This document shows positions 51,352 through 59,419 of a stretch of 64,000 bases of DNA, one piece after another (position 1 is the stretch's first letter; each line of letters opens with the position of its first letter). The position numbers were made by a program, and so were the translations under genes. The stretch is from Planomicrobium sp. Y74 (GTDB taxonomy: Bacteria > Bacillota > Bacilli > Bacillales_A > Planococcaceae), in the NCBI RefSeq assembly GCF_003668635.1, contig NZ_RCWH01000003.1:310001-374000 (forward strand). The letters are read 5' to 3'. The notes under the pieces were generated by a model. The model saw nothing but the letters and a program-made list of their open reading frames with translations, was not told the DNA's origin and ran no database searches.

Positions 51352-51864
51352 TCAGCCAATCATCATTTTTTGAAGGTCTTCAAGATATAGCTGACACCGT
51401 TCGATTACACTCGGCACAGTCAAGCCTTGTTCATCCATTCTCCGAAGCTCATCAAAAGTGACAAGTTTTGCATCACAAACTTCACCCGGCTGCAGGTTCA
51501 TTTCAGAAGGTTGGATCATTTCGGCCGACTTCCAAAGATAGCTGTCCCGGAAATAATGGCCGTATTTCATTTCGCCGATTTTCGTTAACTGCTCCGGCAC
51601 AGCACGCAGTCCGGTTTCTTCTTTCAGTTCACGCACTGCGCCTTCAATACTCGATTCACCGGCAGTAATCGATCCACCTGTAATTTCCCATAATAACGGA
51701 TAGGTTTTAACTGGGTCCCGCTGCGTCAATAACATCCTGCCATCCGCGTTGATTGTAACTATTTCCACTACAACATGATATTCACCCGATCTCAACTCGA
51801 TGCCGCGTTGATGTGTCCTGCCAAGCTTATTCCTGTTGCCATCTACCAGATCCCATAATTCCAT
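51352..51864 (-). CDS. NUDIX hydrolase (IPP-isomerase-like subfamily)
   Basis: 170 residues. The Nudix box GGSITAGESSIEGAVRELKEETGL is complete. The start MELWDLVDGNRNKLGRTHQRG is typical of the COG1443/YfcD-like branch related to isopentenyl-diphosphate isomerase. Start choice: GGGAGTG places ATG 51864. Substrate unknown. Confidence 0.9.
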   Translation of the reverse strand: MELWDLVDGNRNKLGRTHQRGIELRSGEYHVVVEIVTINADGRMLLTQRDPVKTYPLLWEITGGSITAGESSIEGAVRELKEETGLRAVPEQLTKIGEMKYGHYFRDSYLWKSAEMIQPSEMNLQPGEVCDAKLVTFDELRRMDEQGLTVPSVIERCQLYLEDLQKMMIG

Positions 51865-51903
51865 ATGCTTCACTCCCATTAGATGAGTATATAAAAATGG
51901 AAG

Positions 51904-52152
51904 CTAAATGGAAAGCATGAATATAAATATCGGCGCAGTAAATACGAGTGGGGCAAGTGTGAAAATCATGCCGTAAACATTAAAGCGTTTAGTAAACAGT
52001 AAAGAAGCTCCCAACAGCCAAATCATCAGGAAAAATGTTTCATCCCACACCACACGCTCCAAACTGCCGCGCTCCAAAATAGGGATAGACGTGAGAAACG
52101 CAAGGAAACCGGTCCATAAGAGATGGAACACCCGATAGATTGTATATGCCAT
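51904..52152 (-). CDS. Small three-TM membrane protein of unknown function
   Basis: 82 residues with three hydrophobic segments (about 4-24, 38-55, 60-80). No motif recognised. The GGGGGG box places ATG 52152 (MAYTIYR). It lies 39 bp upstream of the NUDIX gene and may share its transcript. Confidence 0.62.
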   Translation of the reverse strand: MAYTIYRVFHLLWTGFLAFLTSIPILERGSLERVVWDETFFLMIWLLGASLLFTKRFNVYGMIFTLAPLVFTAPIFIFMLSI

Positions 52153-52225
52153 TTTCATCCCCCCCATCCTTTGCTTTATAGAACGAAGAACAAGAAGTTT
52201 AGTTCCTGCTATGAAATTGAATCTA

Positions 52226-52963
52226 TCAGAGAATCAATTGCAGCAAAACTGTAATGAAAATTATACCTGCAATAAATGAAGGGAAACTATTGGTTTTCTC
52301 ATCCGGCAATTCGTCATTCAAAATGTTCAATACAACCCCGCCAGTAAGAAAAGCTGAGAAAAATGCAATGACCAGATCACTGGTTGGGGTCATCTGGTAA
52401 ATGAGCCATCCGATGAAAACGGAGGCCGCTAAAATATAGCGGCCTGCTTTTGTATATAAATCTTCGTGGGTAAGGTGGAGGATGCGGTTATTTGCTATAA
52501 AATGAAATGAGAAAACGATGAAGTAAATAATATAATCCAGAACGTGTTCTCCGCTCAATTCCACGAGAAGGTAACCAATCAGCATGTTATACATGGCAAA
52601 AGCTGAAATCTCCATAATGAATATATCCTTGCTTGGACGTGTCAGATTCTTTTTCCGTTTATTATGCTCCTGTGATTTTTCACTCGACTGGTTGATGGCA
52701 TAAAAAAGAGCGAGCCCAGCCAATGTGGCAAGGTAAGTAATGTAATCGATATTTTCCATCCACTGTGGGAGCTCCGCTTTTTCAGCCACTTCCTGGTAAT
52801 GTGTCAGCTCGGGAACAAGGTGAAGGAAGACGTATGCAATGGAGCCACCGGAGACGAGAGACATCAAGCGGTTTCTCGGCTTTCTGCTGAGGAATTTTAT
52901 ATAGTTCGTGAAAATATGGATGATCACAAAACCGATTATGATGAAAAGGCTGAGCCAAAACAT
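52226..52963 (-). CDS. Multi-pass membrane protein, ZIP-like topology
   Basis: 245 residues with about eight TM helices and a charged central loop (KSQEHNKRKKNLTRPSKD). SGGSIAYVFLHLVPEL and the N-D-E-L-P-D-E-K ending loop recall ZIP metal transporters (HxxxE and related ligands), but the canonical ZIP signature HSIPEG is absent. Treat the transporter call as tentative. Start choice: AAGGAGAA places ATG 52963. Confidence 0.65.
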   Translation of the reverse strand: MFWLSLFIIIGFVIIHIFTNYIKFLSRKPRNRLMSLVSGGSIAYVFLHLVPELTHYQEVAEKAELPQWMENIDYITYLATLAGLALFYAINQSSEKSQEHNKRKKNLTRPSKDIFIMEISAFAMYNMLIGYLLVELSGEHVLDYIIYFIVFSFHFIANNRILHLTHEDLYTKAGRYILAASVFIGWLIYQMTPTSDLVIAFFSAFLTGGVVLNILNDELPDEKTNSFPSFIAGIIFITVLLQLIL

Positions 52964-53187
52964 AACGTTATTCTCCTTCCTCAAAATGCCATAATGTTTT
53001 TCTATACCCTAATTTGGGTTGTATACGTCCAGCAGGCTGCAATTTATCACTTGATGCAGCATTGGTGAAAAGAGGAAGCGTTTTTGTGCCTGTATATGGA
53101 AAAAAAGTTAGAGTATTTTCGGGATTTATTGGATATACTATTTGGGTACGTAAACGTTTGCAAGTATATTGTATTGGGGATAGAAAG

Positions 53188-53667
53188 ATGGGTTACATCG
53201 AAGAGTTAAGGAAAGTGGTCGGCCATAGACCGTTGATATTAGTCGGCGCGGTTGCGGTGATCACAGATGAACTTGGCCGCCTGCTGCTTGAGGAAAGAAG
53301 GTTTCCAAAAGGTGCGTGGGGATTGGCCGGGGGATTGATGGAACTCGGTGAGTCGACAGAAGATGTCGCAAAGAGGGAAGTGTTTGAAGAAACGGGCCTG
53401 GTGGTAAATGACTTGAAACTCATCAATGTCTATTCAGGACCGAACCATTTTGTCAAAGCGGAAAACGGAGATGAGTATTTCGTTGTAACAACCGCCTACT
53501 TTGCCGAAACGCATGAAGGCGAATTGACAGTGGATGAACTGGAATCAATCAGCTTTGAATTTTTTTATCCCGACGAATTGCCTGAGCGGATAGTAAAAAG
53601 CCATCGCCGCATCATAGACGAATATTTGGAGAAATTCCATTCAAATCGACTTTGGCCGGTGAGGTAA
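53188..53667 (+). CDS. NUDIX hydrolase
   Basis: 159 residues. The box GGLMELGESTEDVAKREVFEETGL (about 50-73) is complete. ADP-ribose/NADH pyrophosphatase-like. Start choice: MGYIEELRKVVG at ATG 53188, with GGGGAT upstream; the frame further upstream has no RBS and low coding quality. A small membrane protein follows 21 bp later. Confidence 0.9.
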   Translation: MGYIEELRKVVGHRPLILVGAVAVITDELGRLLLEERRFPKGAWGLAGGLMELGESTEDVAKREVFEETGLVVNDLKLINVYSGPNHFVKAENGDEYFVVTTAYFAETHEGELTVDELESISFEFFYPDELPERIVKSHRRIIDEYLEKFHSNRLWPVR

Positions 53668-53688
53668 AATTTAGAGAGGCAGTGATCT

Positions 53689-53883
53689 ATGATGTTACAG
53701 TTTTTAGGTAAATACAGCCATTGGTTATTATTGATACTGGTATTTGGAAGTCTGGCGGTCAGTTTTTTCAGCGGCCGTTATGATGCTGCTTCCCTCGTTT
53801 TTGGCGTCATCGGTGTTTTGGGTGTGGGGTATCTGGTTTATCGTATAGAGACGGACAGGAAGAAAAAAAGAGTAAGAAGTTAA
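53689..53883 (+). CDS. Small two-TM membrane protein
   Basis: 64 residues, two hydrophobic helices (about 11-30 and 36-52) and a basic tail (ETDRKKKRVRS). RBS GAGAGG 9 bases before the ATG. Function unknown. Likely co-transcribed with the NUDIX gene; a terminator follows. Confidence 0.68.
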   Translation: MMLQFLGKYSHWLLLILVFGSLAVSFFSGRYDAASLVFGVIGVLGVGYLVYRIETDRKKKRVRS

Positions 53884-53897
53884 GGATATGATCTGCG

Positions 53898-53926
53898 GCC
53901 GGCTCCTTTTGTGAGCCGGCTTTTTA
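53898..53926 (+). terminator. Intrinsic terminator
   Basis: GCCGGCTC (53898-53905) pairs with GAGCCGGC (53913-53920) then five T. Confidence 0.92.
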
Positions 53927-53991
53927 TTGTGAGAAAATGGAAGGTGTCAAGCGGGAAGTTGTCGAATAAAAATGGAAGAGGGGGATGAGTA

Positions 53992-54483
53992 ATGACGAGC
54001 AGAAATAATGTGGTTGCAATGACATTACAGATAGTAGGTGGAACACTCATTGCTGTTTATGCTCTCAGGTCACTGGCATTAATCGGTGAATTTGGGGGCG
54101 GAGCGGCATTTGACGTCTTCCTGCAAGGCATCATTTTCGGAATGCTCTTGATTGGCTTTGGCGAAGTGATCAAACTGATGCAGGGTTTATTTAATCAGCG
54201 TGAACCTGAACGGCCGGTTGAAGATGTGGAAAAAGAAAGAAGAGCCGTTTTACGCCAAGCTGAAGAACATACTGTTCCACTGGAAACACGAAAGAGAATC
54301 ATGGATTTCTATACCAAGAAAAATATGATTGTGGATGATATCGAACCTGCACCATACGAGGGCTATGCAATCGCCCATCACGACGGCCAGCGGGATATTG
54401 TCGATGTGAATAACTGGGAAGTTGAAATTTTGACGGAAGGCCAATTGAATCGGAATCCGGAATTGAAGAGTTTGCTTGAGTAG
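53992..54483 (+). CDS. Membrane protein of unknown function
   Basis: 163 residues. Two TM helices at about 7-28 and 40-63, then a soluble acidic C-terminal domain (EPERPVEDVEKERRAVLRQAEE..). No family recognised. RBS GGGGGATG. The VOC gene starts 32 bp after its stop. Confidence 0.7.
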   Translation: MTSRNNVVAMTLQIVGGTLIAVYALRSLALIGEFGGGAAFDVFLQGIIFGMLLIGFGEVIKLMQGLFNQREPERPVEDVEKERRAVLRQAEEHTVPLETRKRIMDFYTKKNMIVDDIEPAPYEGYAIAHHDGQRDIVDVNNWEVEILTEGQLNRNPELKSLLE

Positions 54484-54515
54484 CTCGATGATGAAGAGAA
54501 AAAGGAGGAAGGTAA

Positions 54516-54890
54516 ATGTTTTCATTTGAACATGTGGCCATAATTGTTAAAGATATGGACGAATCCATCAATTTTTATGAGCAGGTATTCGGCTTTGAAG
54601 TGCGGTTCAGAAAAAAGCGGAGCGACCGGGAAATGGTTTTCCTGTTTCTGAAAAATGCGCCGCAATTTGAAATTGAACTGATCCAGGATATTGACCCGAT
54701 TCGTTCCTACAGCACAGCAGGGGTTGTAAATCATTTGGCGTTCCGTGTAGAAGATCTGCAAAAAGCGATTGATTTCATCAATGAGCACAGTTCTTTGAAT
54801 ATTCCCCCCGACATAAAGCCGGGAGCAGAAGGGCAGATGATCCTTTTTGAAGGATTAAACGGGGAAATGCTGCAGTTGATAGAGAAATGA
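54516..54890 (+). CDS. VOC-family (glyoxalase) protein
   Basis: 124 residues. FEHVAIIVKDMDESINFYEQVFGFEV (about 3-28) is the betaalphabetabetabeta start of a vicinal-oxygen-chelate domain; His5 and the later NHLAFRVEDL His and Glu are likely metal ligands. Substrate unknown. RBS AAGGAGGAAGG. Confidence 0.9.
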   Translation: MFSFEHVAIIVKDMDESINFYEQVFGFEVRFRKKRSDREMVFLFLKNAPQFEIELIQDIDPIRSYSTAGVVNHLAFRVEDLQKAIDFINEHSSLNIPPDIKPGAEGQMILFEGLNGEMLQLIEK

Positions 54891-54945
54891 GTAGGAAAGA
54901 AAGAAAAGTCCAAGTTTATAAATGTTGGTAAGAAAACAGTAAGGA

Positions 54946-54971
54946 GATGTTCCATGGGAGCATCTTTTTTA
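54946..54971 (+). terminator. Intrinsic terminator
   Basis: GATGTTCC (54946-54953) pairs with GGAGCATC (54957-54964), followed by six T. Confidence 0.83.
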
Positions 54972-55012
54972 TTTTCCCAATTAAACGATTAAGGCTCGTG
55001 AATTTTAATTCT

Positions 55013-55112
55013 GAGCAAACAAATTCCAGTCTGCGCAAATAAAAGTGAATCTGCGCAAATAAATCGTATTCGCCGCAAACAAACCAGATTTAGCGCAAAC
55101 AAACTCCCCCAA
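55013..55112. repeat. Array of 20-nt degenerate repeats (core GCGCAAAYAAA), second copy
   Basis: GAGCAAACAAAT, GCGCAAATAAAA, GCGCAAATAAAT, CCGCAAACAAAC and GCGCAAACAAAC start at 55013, 55033, 55053, 55073 and 55093, exactly 20 nt apart, with 7-8 variable bases between. The same family as 21206-21285, 34 kb away. It lies between the VOC terminator and the next gene's RBS region. Confidence 0.92.
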
Positions 55113-55177
55113 CTCCAGGTTTGCCTGGTTTTCATAAGGGAAAAGAGGCATAAAAACAATTAAGAGGAGAATGTGGA

Positions 55178-55978
55178 ATGTCTTTATTCGCAAAAGACGC
55201 ACTGGCGCATAAACATATTATGATTACGGGGGCTACAGGGGGCATCGGCTATAAAACAGCGAAAGTGGTTGCCGGTATGGGAGCGAAAGTGACGATTACC
55301 GGAAGAAATGAAGGGAAATTGAAAGGGCTTGCCGGCGAACTGGAAAGAATAACAGCTAAAGAAAATGTTGCCGTTCTGCCTGCAGATCTCACGGAAAAAG
55401 AAGACAGGTTAAACCTTATAGCCAATGCTGAAAAAGCTCATGGTTTTATAAATGGCCTTGTCAATTCGGCCGGCGCAGCCGGTGGAAGGACGGTAGAAGA
55501 GCTGGATGAAGATTTTATTGAGAAACTGATGAACATCAATTACAAGTGCACATTCCTGTTAACCCAGGAGATTTATAAAAAAATGATGGAGCGGAAAGAA
55601 GGGGATATCGTAAACCTTGCAAGTCTTTCCGGTTTGCGCGGCACTCATGGCAATACGGCGTATGCGGCGAGTAAATTTGCGGTAGTCGGCTGGACACAGT
55701 CAATGGCTCTCGAAGCGATTGAACACGGTATCCGGGTGAATGCTGTTTGTCCGGGATACGTTGATACGGAAATGGCGAGGAACAGCATACGCAGAAAAGC
55801 CGAGCAGAAAGGCATCACTTTTAAAGAAGGCATGGAAGAAGCGGCAAGCAGTATTCCATCAGGGCGTATTTCAACACCAGAGGAAGTGGCGAACACGATA
55901 GCTTTTCTGCTGACTGATGCTGCGGCGAATATTGTGGGAGAGTCAGTGAAGATTTCCGGCGGCAGCGTGATGAGGTAA
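55178..55978 (+). CDS. SDR-family oxidoreductase (3-ketoacyl reductase-like)
   Basis: 266 residues. TGATGGIGYKTA (about 18-29), Thr-Gly-Arg-Asn after strand 2 (NADP-type Arg), NSAGAAGG in place of NNAG, Ser in NLASLSG, and YAASKFA with catalytic Tyr and Lys. The tail ends IVGESVKISGG. RBS AAGAGGAG. Substrate unknown. Confidence 0.9.
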   Translation: MSLFAKDALAHKHIMITGATGGIGYKTAKVVAGMGAKVTITGRNEGKLKGLAGELERITAKENVAVLPADLTEKEDRLNLIANAEKAHGFINGLVNSAGAAGGRTVEELDEDFIEKLMNINYKCTFLLTQEIYKKMMERKEGDIVNLASLSGLRGTHGNTAYAASKFAVVGWTQSMALEAIEHGIRVNAVCPGYVDTEMARNSIRRKAEQKGITFKEGMEEAASSIPSGRISTPEEVANTIAFLLTDAAANIVGESVKISGGSVMR

Positions 55979-56040
55979 AATACACTTTTTTATAATTTAC
56001 CTGAAGTCGGAATATGGCAAAATGAACACCCTGATTCCAA

Positions 56041-56082
56041 AACAAGCCGCTTGCCCTTTTACTTCCGGGCAAGCGGCTTGTT
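56041..56082. terminator. Very strong bidirectional terminator
   Basis: AACAAGCCGCTTGCCC (56041-56056) pairs perfectly with GGGCAAGCGGCTTGTT (56067-56082), between convergent genes. Confidence 0.93.
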
Positions 56083-56096
56083 TCCTGTGAAATAGT

Positions 56097-57065
56097 TTAA
56101 GTCCACCACATGTCGCCGACGGATTCCTTAACCATTATGGGCTTTAAATTTTCAACGGCTTTGGTAAATCCTTCGTCTATGGACATCAACCCATCTTCGT
56201 GTTCGATACTTACAACATAATCATAACCATAAAGGCGCAGCGTACTGATGATGTCAGCCCATGTTTTCTGGTCATGGCCGAAGCCGACAGTACGGAAATA
56301 CCAGGCCCGGTCACGCATCAAGGAATAATCGGTCATATCAGTCAATCCATTGCGGTTCATGTTTTCCTGGTCAAGGATGGTGTCTTTTGCGTGGAAATGG
56401 TGGATTGCATCATCACGGCCCAATATTTTTATCGCTTCAACCGGGTCAATTCCCTGCCACCACATATGGCTCGGATCCAGATTGGCCCCTATGGCGGTGC
56501 CACATGCTTTCCGCAGTTTCAGTAAAGTAGCGGGAGTATGTACAGAAAAACCGCCGTGAAGTTCCAGTCCGATTTTCACATTCAATGACTCTGCAAGATC
56601 ATTTTTTTCTTTCCAATAAGGGATCAATTTTTGTTCCCATTGCCATTTTAAAATTTCCTGGAAATCATTTGGCCAGGCAGCCACCGGCCAGTTAGGGTAG
56701 AGGGCATTTTCATGGTCGCCAGGACATCCGGAAAAAGTATTGACAACCGGCACACCGAGTTCTGAAGCGAGTTGCATAGTTTTAACCAGTACTTCATCTG
56801 CCTCACCAGATATATCTTTCTGTGGATGAAGCGGATTGGCATGGCAGCTTAGAGCGCTGATCATTAATCCGTGATCACTGATTTTTTGTTTGAAAAGTTG
56901 CTGTTTTTCAAGGTTCCCCAACAATTCATCGATTTTGCAATGGGCATCACCCGGGTAACCCCCGGTTCCAAGCTCGATAGCTTCTATACCTTTTGAAGAA
57001 ACGTGGCTTAACAAGTCGTCAAATTTTTTATCGGAGAACAAGACAGTAAATACACCTAGTTTCAA
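56097..57065 (-). CDS. Sugar phosphate isomerase/epimerase-family protein (xylose-isomerase-like TIM barrel)
   Basis: 322 residues. AP-endonuclease-2/xylose-isomerase-like TIM barrel: IEAIELGTGGYPGDAH, SALSCHANPLHP, GLELHGGFSVHTP, ANLDPSHMWWQGIDP, HFHAKDT and SIEHED carry the Glu, His and Asp metal ligands. Such proteins with Gfo/Idh partners act in inositol or 3-keto-glycoside metabolism. Start choice: the GAGGGGG box places a TTG start at 57065. It is divergent from the lacI-like gene; an operator-like palindrome sits 38 bp upstream. Confidence 0.88.
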   Translation of the reverse strand: MKLGVFTVLFSDKKFDDLLSHVSSKGIEAIELGTGGYPGDAHCKIDELLGNLEKQQLFKQKISDHGLMISALSCHANPLHPQKDISGEADEVLVKTMQLASELGVPVVNTFSGCPGDHENALYPNWPVAAWPNDFQEILKWQWEQKLIPYWKEKNDLAESLNVKIGLELHGGFSVHTPATLLKLRKACGTAIGANLDPSHMWWQGIDPVEAIKILGRDDAIHHFHAKDTILDQENMNRNGLTDMTDYSLMRDRAWYFRTVGFGHDQKTWADIISTLRLYGYDYVVSIEHEDGLMSIDEGFTKAVENLKPIMVKESVGDMWWT

Positions 57066-57102
57066 TAAAATAACCCCCTCTAAAATTTCAGAAAATACAG
57101 TA

Positions 57103-57118
57103 ATGTAATCCGTTACAT
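57103..57118. promoter_or_regulatory. Operator-like palindrome O1, upstream of the epimerase gene
   Basis: ATGTAATCCGTTACAT. It begins right after a minus-strand promoter candidate (TTGATT, 17-base spacer, TATGGT), so binding would block that start. Same arms (ATGTAA/TTACAT) as O3. Confidence 0.7.
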
Positions 57119-57177
57119 AATTACCATATATAATTAATTCAGTTAAATCAACAGTTTTATTCAGATAAAAAAATTCA

Positions 57178-57206
57178 TTGACAGATAATTCCGAACATAT
57201 TAGTAT
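57178..57206 (+). promoter_or_regulatory. Sigma-A promoter of the lacI-like gene
   Basis: TTGACA (57178-57183), 17-base spacer, TAGTAT (57201-57206). The cre/operator O2 lies directly downstream, over the predicted transcription start. Confidence 0.72.
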
Positions 57207-57210
57207 GAAA

Positions 57211-57226
57211 ATGTAAACGATTTCAT
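57211..57226. promoter_or_regulatory. cre box / operator O2 upstream of the lacI-like gene
   Basis: ATGTAAACGATTTCAT fits the CcpA cre consensus WTGNAARCGNWWWCAW at every position. It also resembles O1 and O3. It could bind CcpA, the local LacI protein, or both. Confidence 0.75.
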
Positions 57227-57261
57227 TTTTGATGCAAGGAATTCCGGAGAGTAGGATAGAC

Positions 57262-58251
57262 ATGGCGAATATTCAACAGGTGGCAAAACACGCAGGAGTT
57301 TCTGTGGCAACAGTATCAAGAGTATTGAATGGCCAAAATACAGTTTCCAGCAAGACTAAAATGAAAGTCGAGGAGGCGATTAAGGAGTTAAATTACGAAC
57401 CAAGCATGCTGGGCCGAAATCTTCGGAATTCGGAAAGCAGGATTGTTCTTATTTTAATCCCGACTATCTCTAATCCTTTTTATCTGGAAATCATCAAAGG
57501 AATTGAAAATATCGCAATAAGCCATAATTATAATATTTTATTGTGTGAAACGGATTCGGATCCGGAAAAGGAGAATATCTATTTTGACTTGGTGAGGAAA
57601 AAAATGGCGGATGGAATTATTTCAATGGATCCCGCTGTAAACGTCGAGACCTTGAAGCAATTGGCGGAAAAGTATGCAATCATTCAATGCAGTGAATACG
57701 GGGGCGGAATCGGAATTCCTTATGTCACCATTGATAACGAAGAGGCATCTTACCGTGCAGTAAAACACCTGCTCCAAATCGGCCATACAAAAATTGCTTT
57801 GATGAATACAGATGAAAAATTCCTGTATGCAAGAGAAAGGAAAATGGGCTACGAGCGAGCTCTTAAAGAGCATGGCATCGAAATGAACAACAACTATATT
57901 TTCTATACAAAGGATTTAGGATTTGAAAATGGCCAGCAGGCGATGAAGAAAATCCTGAATCTTAAAGAACGTCCTACTGCTGTATTCGCAGTATCTGATC
58001 TCTTGGCAATAGGAGCATTAAAAGAAATCAACGCCTCCGGATTGAATGTTCCAGGTGATATGGCGGTCGTAGGGTTTGATAAAATCGACTTTTCCAACAT
58101 GACAAATCCAACATTGACGACGGTTGCGCAGCCAATGTACAAAATGGGCACAACGGCAGCTAAAATGCTGATTGAGAAAATCCAGGGCAATAAAGTCGAC
58201 AGTGTCGTATTGGATTTCGAACTTGTAATTCGCGAATCGACGGCTGGTTAA
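57262..58251 (+). CDS. LacI-family transcriptional regulator
   Basis: 329 residues. The N-terminal HTH plus hinge (NIQQVAKHAGVSVATVSRVLNGQNTVSSKTKMKVEEAIKELNYEP) is classical. The periplasmic-binding-like domain has VVGFDKIDFSNMTNPTLTTVAQP, as in RbsR/CcpA. Start choice: ATG 57262 behind GTAGGA. It probably represses the divergent epimerase, itself, and the ABC operon via the three palindromes; the inducer is likely a sugar or polyol. Confidence 0.93.
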   Translation: MANIQQVAKHAGVSVATVSRVLNGQNTVSSKTKMKVEEAIKELNYEPSMLGRNLRNSESRIVLILIPTISNPFYLEIIKGIENIAISHNYNILLCETDSDPEKENIYFDLVRKKMADGIISMDPAVNVETLKQLAEKYAIIQCSEYGGGIGIPYVTIDNEEASYRAVKHLLQIGHTKIALMNTDEKFLYARERKMGYERALKEHGIEMNNNYIFYTKDLGFENGQQAMKKILNLKERPTAVFAVSDLLAIGALKEINASGLNVPGDMAVVGFDKIDFSNMTNPTLTTVAQPMYKMGTTAAKMLIEKIQGNKVDSVVLDFELVIRESTAG

Positions 58252-58258
58252 GGAATGA

Positions 58259-58302
58259 GGCCAGCGCTCTGCTATTAAAATATTAATGTCGGAGCGCTGG
58301 CC
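58259..58302 (+). terminator. Hairpin after the lacI-like gene
   Basis: GGCCAGCGCTC (58259-58269) pairs with GAGCGCTGGCC (58292-58302). The T run is poor, so termination may be weak. Confidence 0.55.
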
Positions 58303-58312
58303 TTAGGTGTAA

Positions 58313-58328
58313 ATGTAATCGATTACAT
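58313..58328. promoter_or_regulatory. Operator-like palindrome O3, upstream of the ABC operon
   Basis: ATGTAATCGATTACAT, a perfect 16-bp palindrome with central CG, in the LacI-operator style. It lies 38 bp before the binding-protein gene. Confidence 0.8.
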
Positions 58329-58366
58329 TTTAGGGGGCTCTTATCAAAAACAAAGGGGGAATTGTT

Positions 58367-59341
58367 TTGAAGAAGTTTATTGTCTTATTGTTGGCTTTAG
58401 CTGTGGCCATGGTATTGGCCGCTTGCGGTGATGACGGTGGTGCAGCAGAAGAAGGTGGAAGTGGAGATGACGATACTTTGACAATCGGCATTTCATTGCC
58501 GTCAGCTACTCACGGATGGATGGGAGCATTGATCGACAATGCGGAACAGCAGGCAAAAGAACTTCAGGAAAGTGAAGGAATTGAATATGTAATGACCAAT
58601 GCGGCCGACCCGAACAAACAAGCCAATGACGTGGACGATTTGATCGCGCAGGGAGTGGACGTAATTGTCATGCTGCCAATCGAGTCAGCTGCTTTGACGC
58701 CAGTCGGGCAAAAAGTTAAAGATGCAGGAATTCCTTTGGTCATAGTGGATAGAGAACTTGAAAACGATGCGGCTACAGTCGTTGTCAAAGGTGACAATGA
58801 GGGAATCGGCATCAACGCTGGTGAATATTTTATCGAACAATTAAATGGACAAGGCAAAATTGTTGAAATCAGTGGACCACCGAGTTCAGTAACTGAACAG
58901 CGTGGATCCGGATTTAAGGAAGCGATTGACGGACAGGAAGGGATGGAAATCATTGCCTCGCAAAGTGGGGATTTCTCAACTGAAAAGTCTTTGGAAGTAA
59001 TGGAAAATATCCTGCAGGCAAATCCGGAAATTGATGCGGTATTCACACAGGATGATGGTATGGCACTAGGAGTGCTTCAGGCTATTAAAGAAGCAGGCCG
59101 TACTGATATACAGTTTGTTACTGGTGCCGGTGGAGCGAAACAGGTATTTGAAGATATCCAGAATGATGGTTTAATGTCAGCAACTTTCCTTTATTCACCA
59201 ACGATGGTGAGAGATGCAGTGAAAATTGCAGGGGAACTTGCTCAGGGCAATGAACCGGAAGAAACTATGGTCATCAAGGAAGCTACCCAAGTGACAGAAG
59301 AAAATGTTGATGAGTACTACGATCCGGAATCAAAATTTTAA
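58367..59341 (+). CDS. Sugar ABC transporter substrate-binding lipoprotein (RbsB-like)
   Basis: 324 residues, TTG start behind AAAGGGGGA. Lipobox LAAC gives Cys20. A periplasmic-binding type I fold: ISLPSATHGWMGALIDNAEQQ, NKQANDVDDLIAQGVDVIVMLP, VFTQDDGMALGVLQAI, which matches RbsB-type sugar binders. The hydrophobic lid residues are not informative enough to name the sugar. First gene of a four-gene operon. Confidence 0.92.
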   Translation: MKKFIVLLLALAVAMVLAACGDDGGAAEEGGSGDDDTLTIGISLPSATHGWMGALIDNAEQQAKELQESEGIEYVMTNAADPNKQANDVDDLIAQGVDVIVMLPIESAALTPVGQKVKDAGIPLVIVDRELENDAATVVVKGDNEGIGINAGEYFIEQLNGQGKIVEISGPPSSVTEQRGSGFKEAIDGQEGMEIIASQSGDFSTEKSLEVMENILQANPEIDAVFTQDDGMALGVLQAIKEAGRTDIQFVTGAGGAKQVFEDIQNDGLMSATFLYSPTMVRDAVKIAGELAQGNEPEETMVIKEATQVTEENVDEYYDPESKF

Positions 59342-59352
59342 AATGACCTGTG

Positions 59353-59389
59353 GGAAATACAATACTTTTAAAAAAGTACTTGTATTTCC
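59353..59389 (+). terminator. Intercistronic hairpin (attenuator/stabiliser)
   Basis: GGAAATACAA (59353-59362) pairs with TTGTATTTCC (59380-59389), enclosing a TACTTTT/AAAAGTA palindrome. Its place after the binding-protein gene fits partial termination or protection of the 5' mRNA so that the binding protein is made in excess. Confidence 0.65.
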
Positions 59390-59419
59390 TCTTTTCCTAT
59401 ATAAGGAGGGATAGCAGCA

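Noticed and set aside
52985..53187. N-terminal extension of the NUDIX gene from 53014
   Set aside because: No RBS, low-quality protein, and the NUDIX family start fits ATG 53188.
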